A stretch of DNA of 12,073 nt from Clostridia bacterium. Its GTDB lineage: Bacteria; Bacillota; Clostridia; Christensenellales; Borkfalkiaceae. Shown here one piece after another: positions 11,616 through 12,073 of this stretch. How positions within the stretch are numbered: position 1 is the stretch's first letter; each line of letters begins with the position of its first letter. Made by a program: the position numbers and the translations under genes. Under the pieces are notes generated by a model, which saw only the letters and a program-made list of their open reading frames with translations, made no database searches and had not been told where the DNA came from. The DNA is taken from contig JAIDFD010000105.1 of assembly GCA_029054485.1 (NCBI GenBank), positions 1 to 12,073 of the forward strand. The letters are read 5' to 3'.

Positions 11616-11739
11616 TTTGCCGTAGGCAAATCAAAAGTGGGTTTCCCACTTTTTGCTCCTCGAAGGTGGAAACATACCACCTTCCTTATCCTGCTTACCT
11701 TTTTTAGTAAAATCGTCCCACTTTTTTGGTGTAAAAAGT
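11616..11739. repeat. Run of four hairpins upstream of the integrase promoter
   Basis: TTTGCC/GGCAAA (11616-11630), AAAAGTGGG/CCCACTTTT (11633-11653, followed by a T), GAAGGTGG/CCACCTTC (11662-11684), and ACTTTTT/AAAAAGT (11720-11739). All stems are perfect. The second resembles a terminator in both directions. No gene is apparent in 11492-12025. The packed hairpins may be a regulatory leader, terminators, or part of a transfer origin. Confidence 0.55.
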
Positions 11740-11932
11740 AATTGTCTTTGCTATGGTTTATCTCTTGAATGATACATATAACGATTGTCCCTTACAATTA
11801 TCTCGACAACCATTATACGTATTAAATATGACAGATTTGGGCTTGTTTAAAAATTTTCCTGAAACAATTTTATACTGTAAACATTTGCGTCAAACTGACA
11901 CAATCCACTTAATTTTAGGAGGCAGGATAAGG
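11684..11932. repeat. Inverted repeat CCTTATCCTGC bounding about 250 bp
   Basis: CCTTATCCTGC at 11684-11694 and its exact reverse complement GCAGGATAAGG at 11922-11932. Similarity extends imperfectly on both sides. The enclosed stretch has no recognisable gene. It could be a remnant of a small non-autonomous element or paired binding sites. Confidence 0.35.
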
Positions 11933-12025
11933 GAAGTGCCACAACGGGCAACTCCGAAACGTTCGCTTTGCTCTCTCGAAACAAGCGGGAAACTCGCTTT
12001 TCTTGAATGAATGTACATTAAAATT

Positions 12026-12073
12026 TTAGCTACTGTTCATCAGATTGACCTCCTTTGTGATATTTGAGGATTC
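12026..12073 (-). CDS. Possible C-terminal end of a gene entering from the right, or a gene start cut short
   Basis: The minus-strand frame is open from the window edge to TAA at 12026, reading ESSNITKEVNLMNSS. Inside it, AGGAGG (12054-12049) lies 8 nt before an ATG (12040), giving a four-codon ORF MNSS. It is therefore either the last 15 residues of a larger gene or a minimal ORF with a perfect ribosome binding site. I cannot name a product. Confidence 0.3.
   Translation of the reverse strand, partial: ESSNITKEVNLMNSS

Noticed and set aside
11753..12010. 85-codon plus-strand ORF (MVYLLNDTYNDC...)
   Set aside because: No ribosome binding site before its ATG, no recognisable domain, and it runs through the inverted-repeat block. 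An internal AGGAGG at 11917 precedes only a distant GTG and 24 codons. Treated as spurious.

Overview
The window looks like chromosome of a Bacillota (Clostridia-like) bacterium with a mobile element at its right end. The lineage call is inference. It rests on AGGAGG-type ribosome binding sites, a KtrB/KtrA potassium system, and a SbcD/SbcC-like pair of the YhaO/YhaN kind whose ATPase carries a central membrane hairpin. The left ~8.7 kb uses GC-rich codons. The part right of about 8.85 kb is visibly AT-richer.

Layout. (1) 1-2547, minus strand: glmM followed after 21 bp by glmS, which runs off the left edge. Together they make glucosamine-6-phosphate and convert it to glucosamine-1-phosphate for peptidoglycan. 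The only reading of glmM that keeps its N-terminus begins at an ATA codon behind a strong ribosome binding site. (2) 2548-2834: divergent control region, with a 14-bp inverted repeat and four CATATG hexamers on the glmM side and a near-consensus sigma-A promoter plus leader hairpin on the ktrB side. (3) 2835-4893, plus strand: ktrB and ktrA, a K+ channel subunit and its RCK gating subunit, ending in a strong hairpin terminator. (4) 4894-5135: convergent spacer with two GC-rich hairpins and a probable dispersed repeat. (5) 5136-8737, minus strand: a nuclease/ATPase pair (SbcD-like, then SbcC-like) with overlapping stop and start codons and its own promoter. (6) 8855-9843, plus strand: two small AT-rich membrane protein genes of unknown function, each followed by a copy of the same 22-nt hairpin. 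(7) 10032-10106: tRNA-Gln(CUG) with its own promoter and terminator-like hairpin. (8) 10212-12073: left end of an integrated element. It holds a tyrosine integrase broken by one in-frame TAG, a 15-codon upstream ORF, a consensus promoter, a field of small hairpins, and the possible 3' end of another gene at the right edge.

No new enzymatic system is demonstrated here. The most interesting signals concern translation and RNA structure. They are the ATA start of glmM, the ktrB start without a ribosome binding site behind a 5'-terminal hairpin, a possibly leaderless membrane protein mRNA, the amber-split integrase beside tRNA-Gln(CUG), and the twin hairpins.
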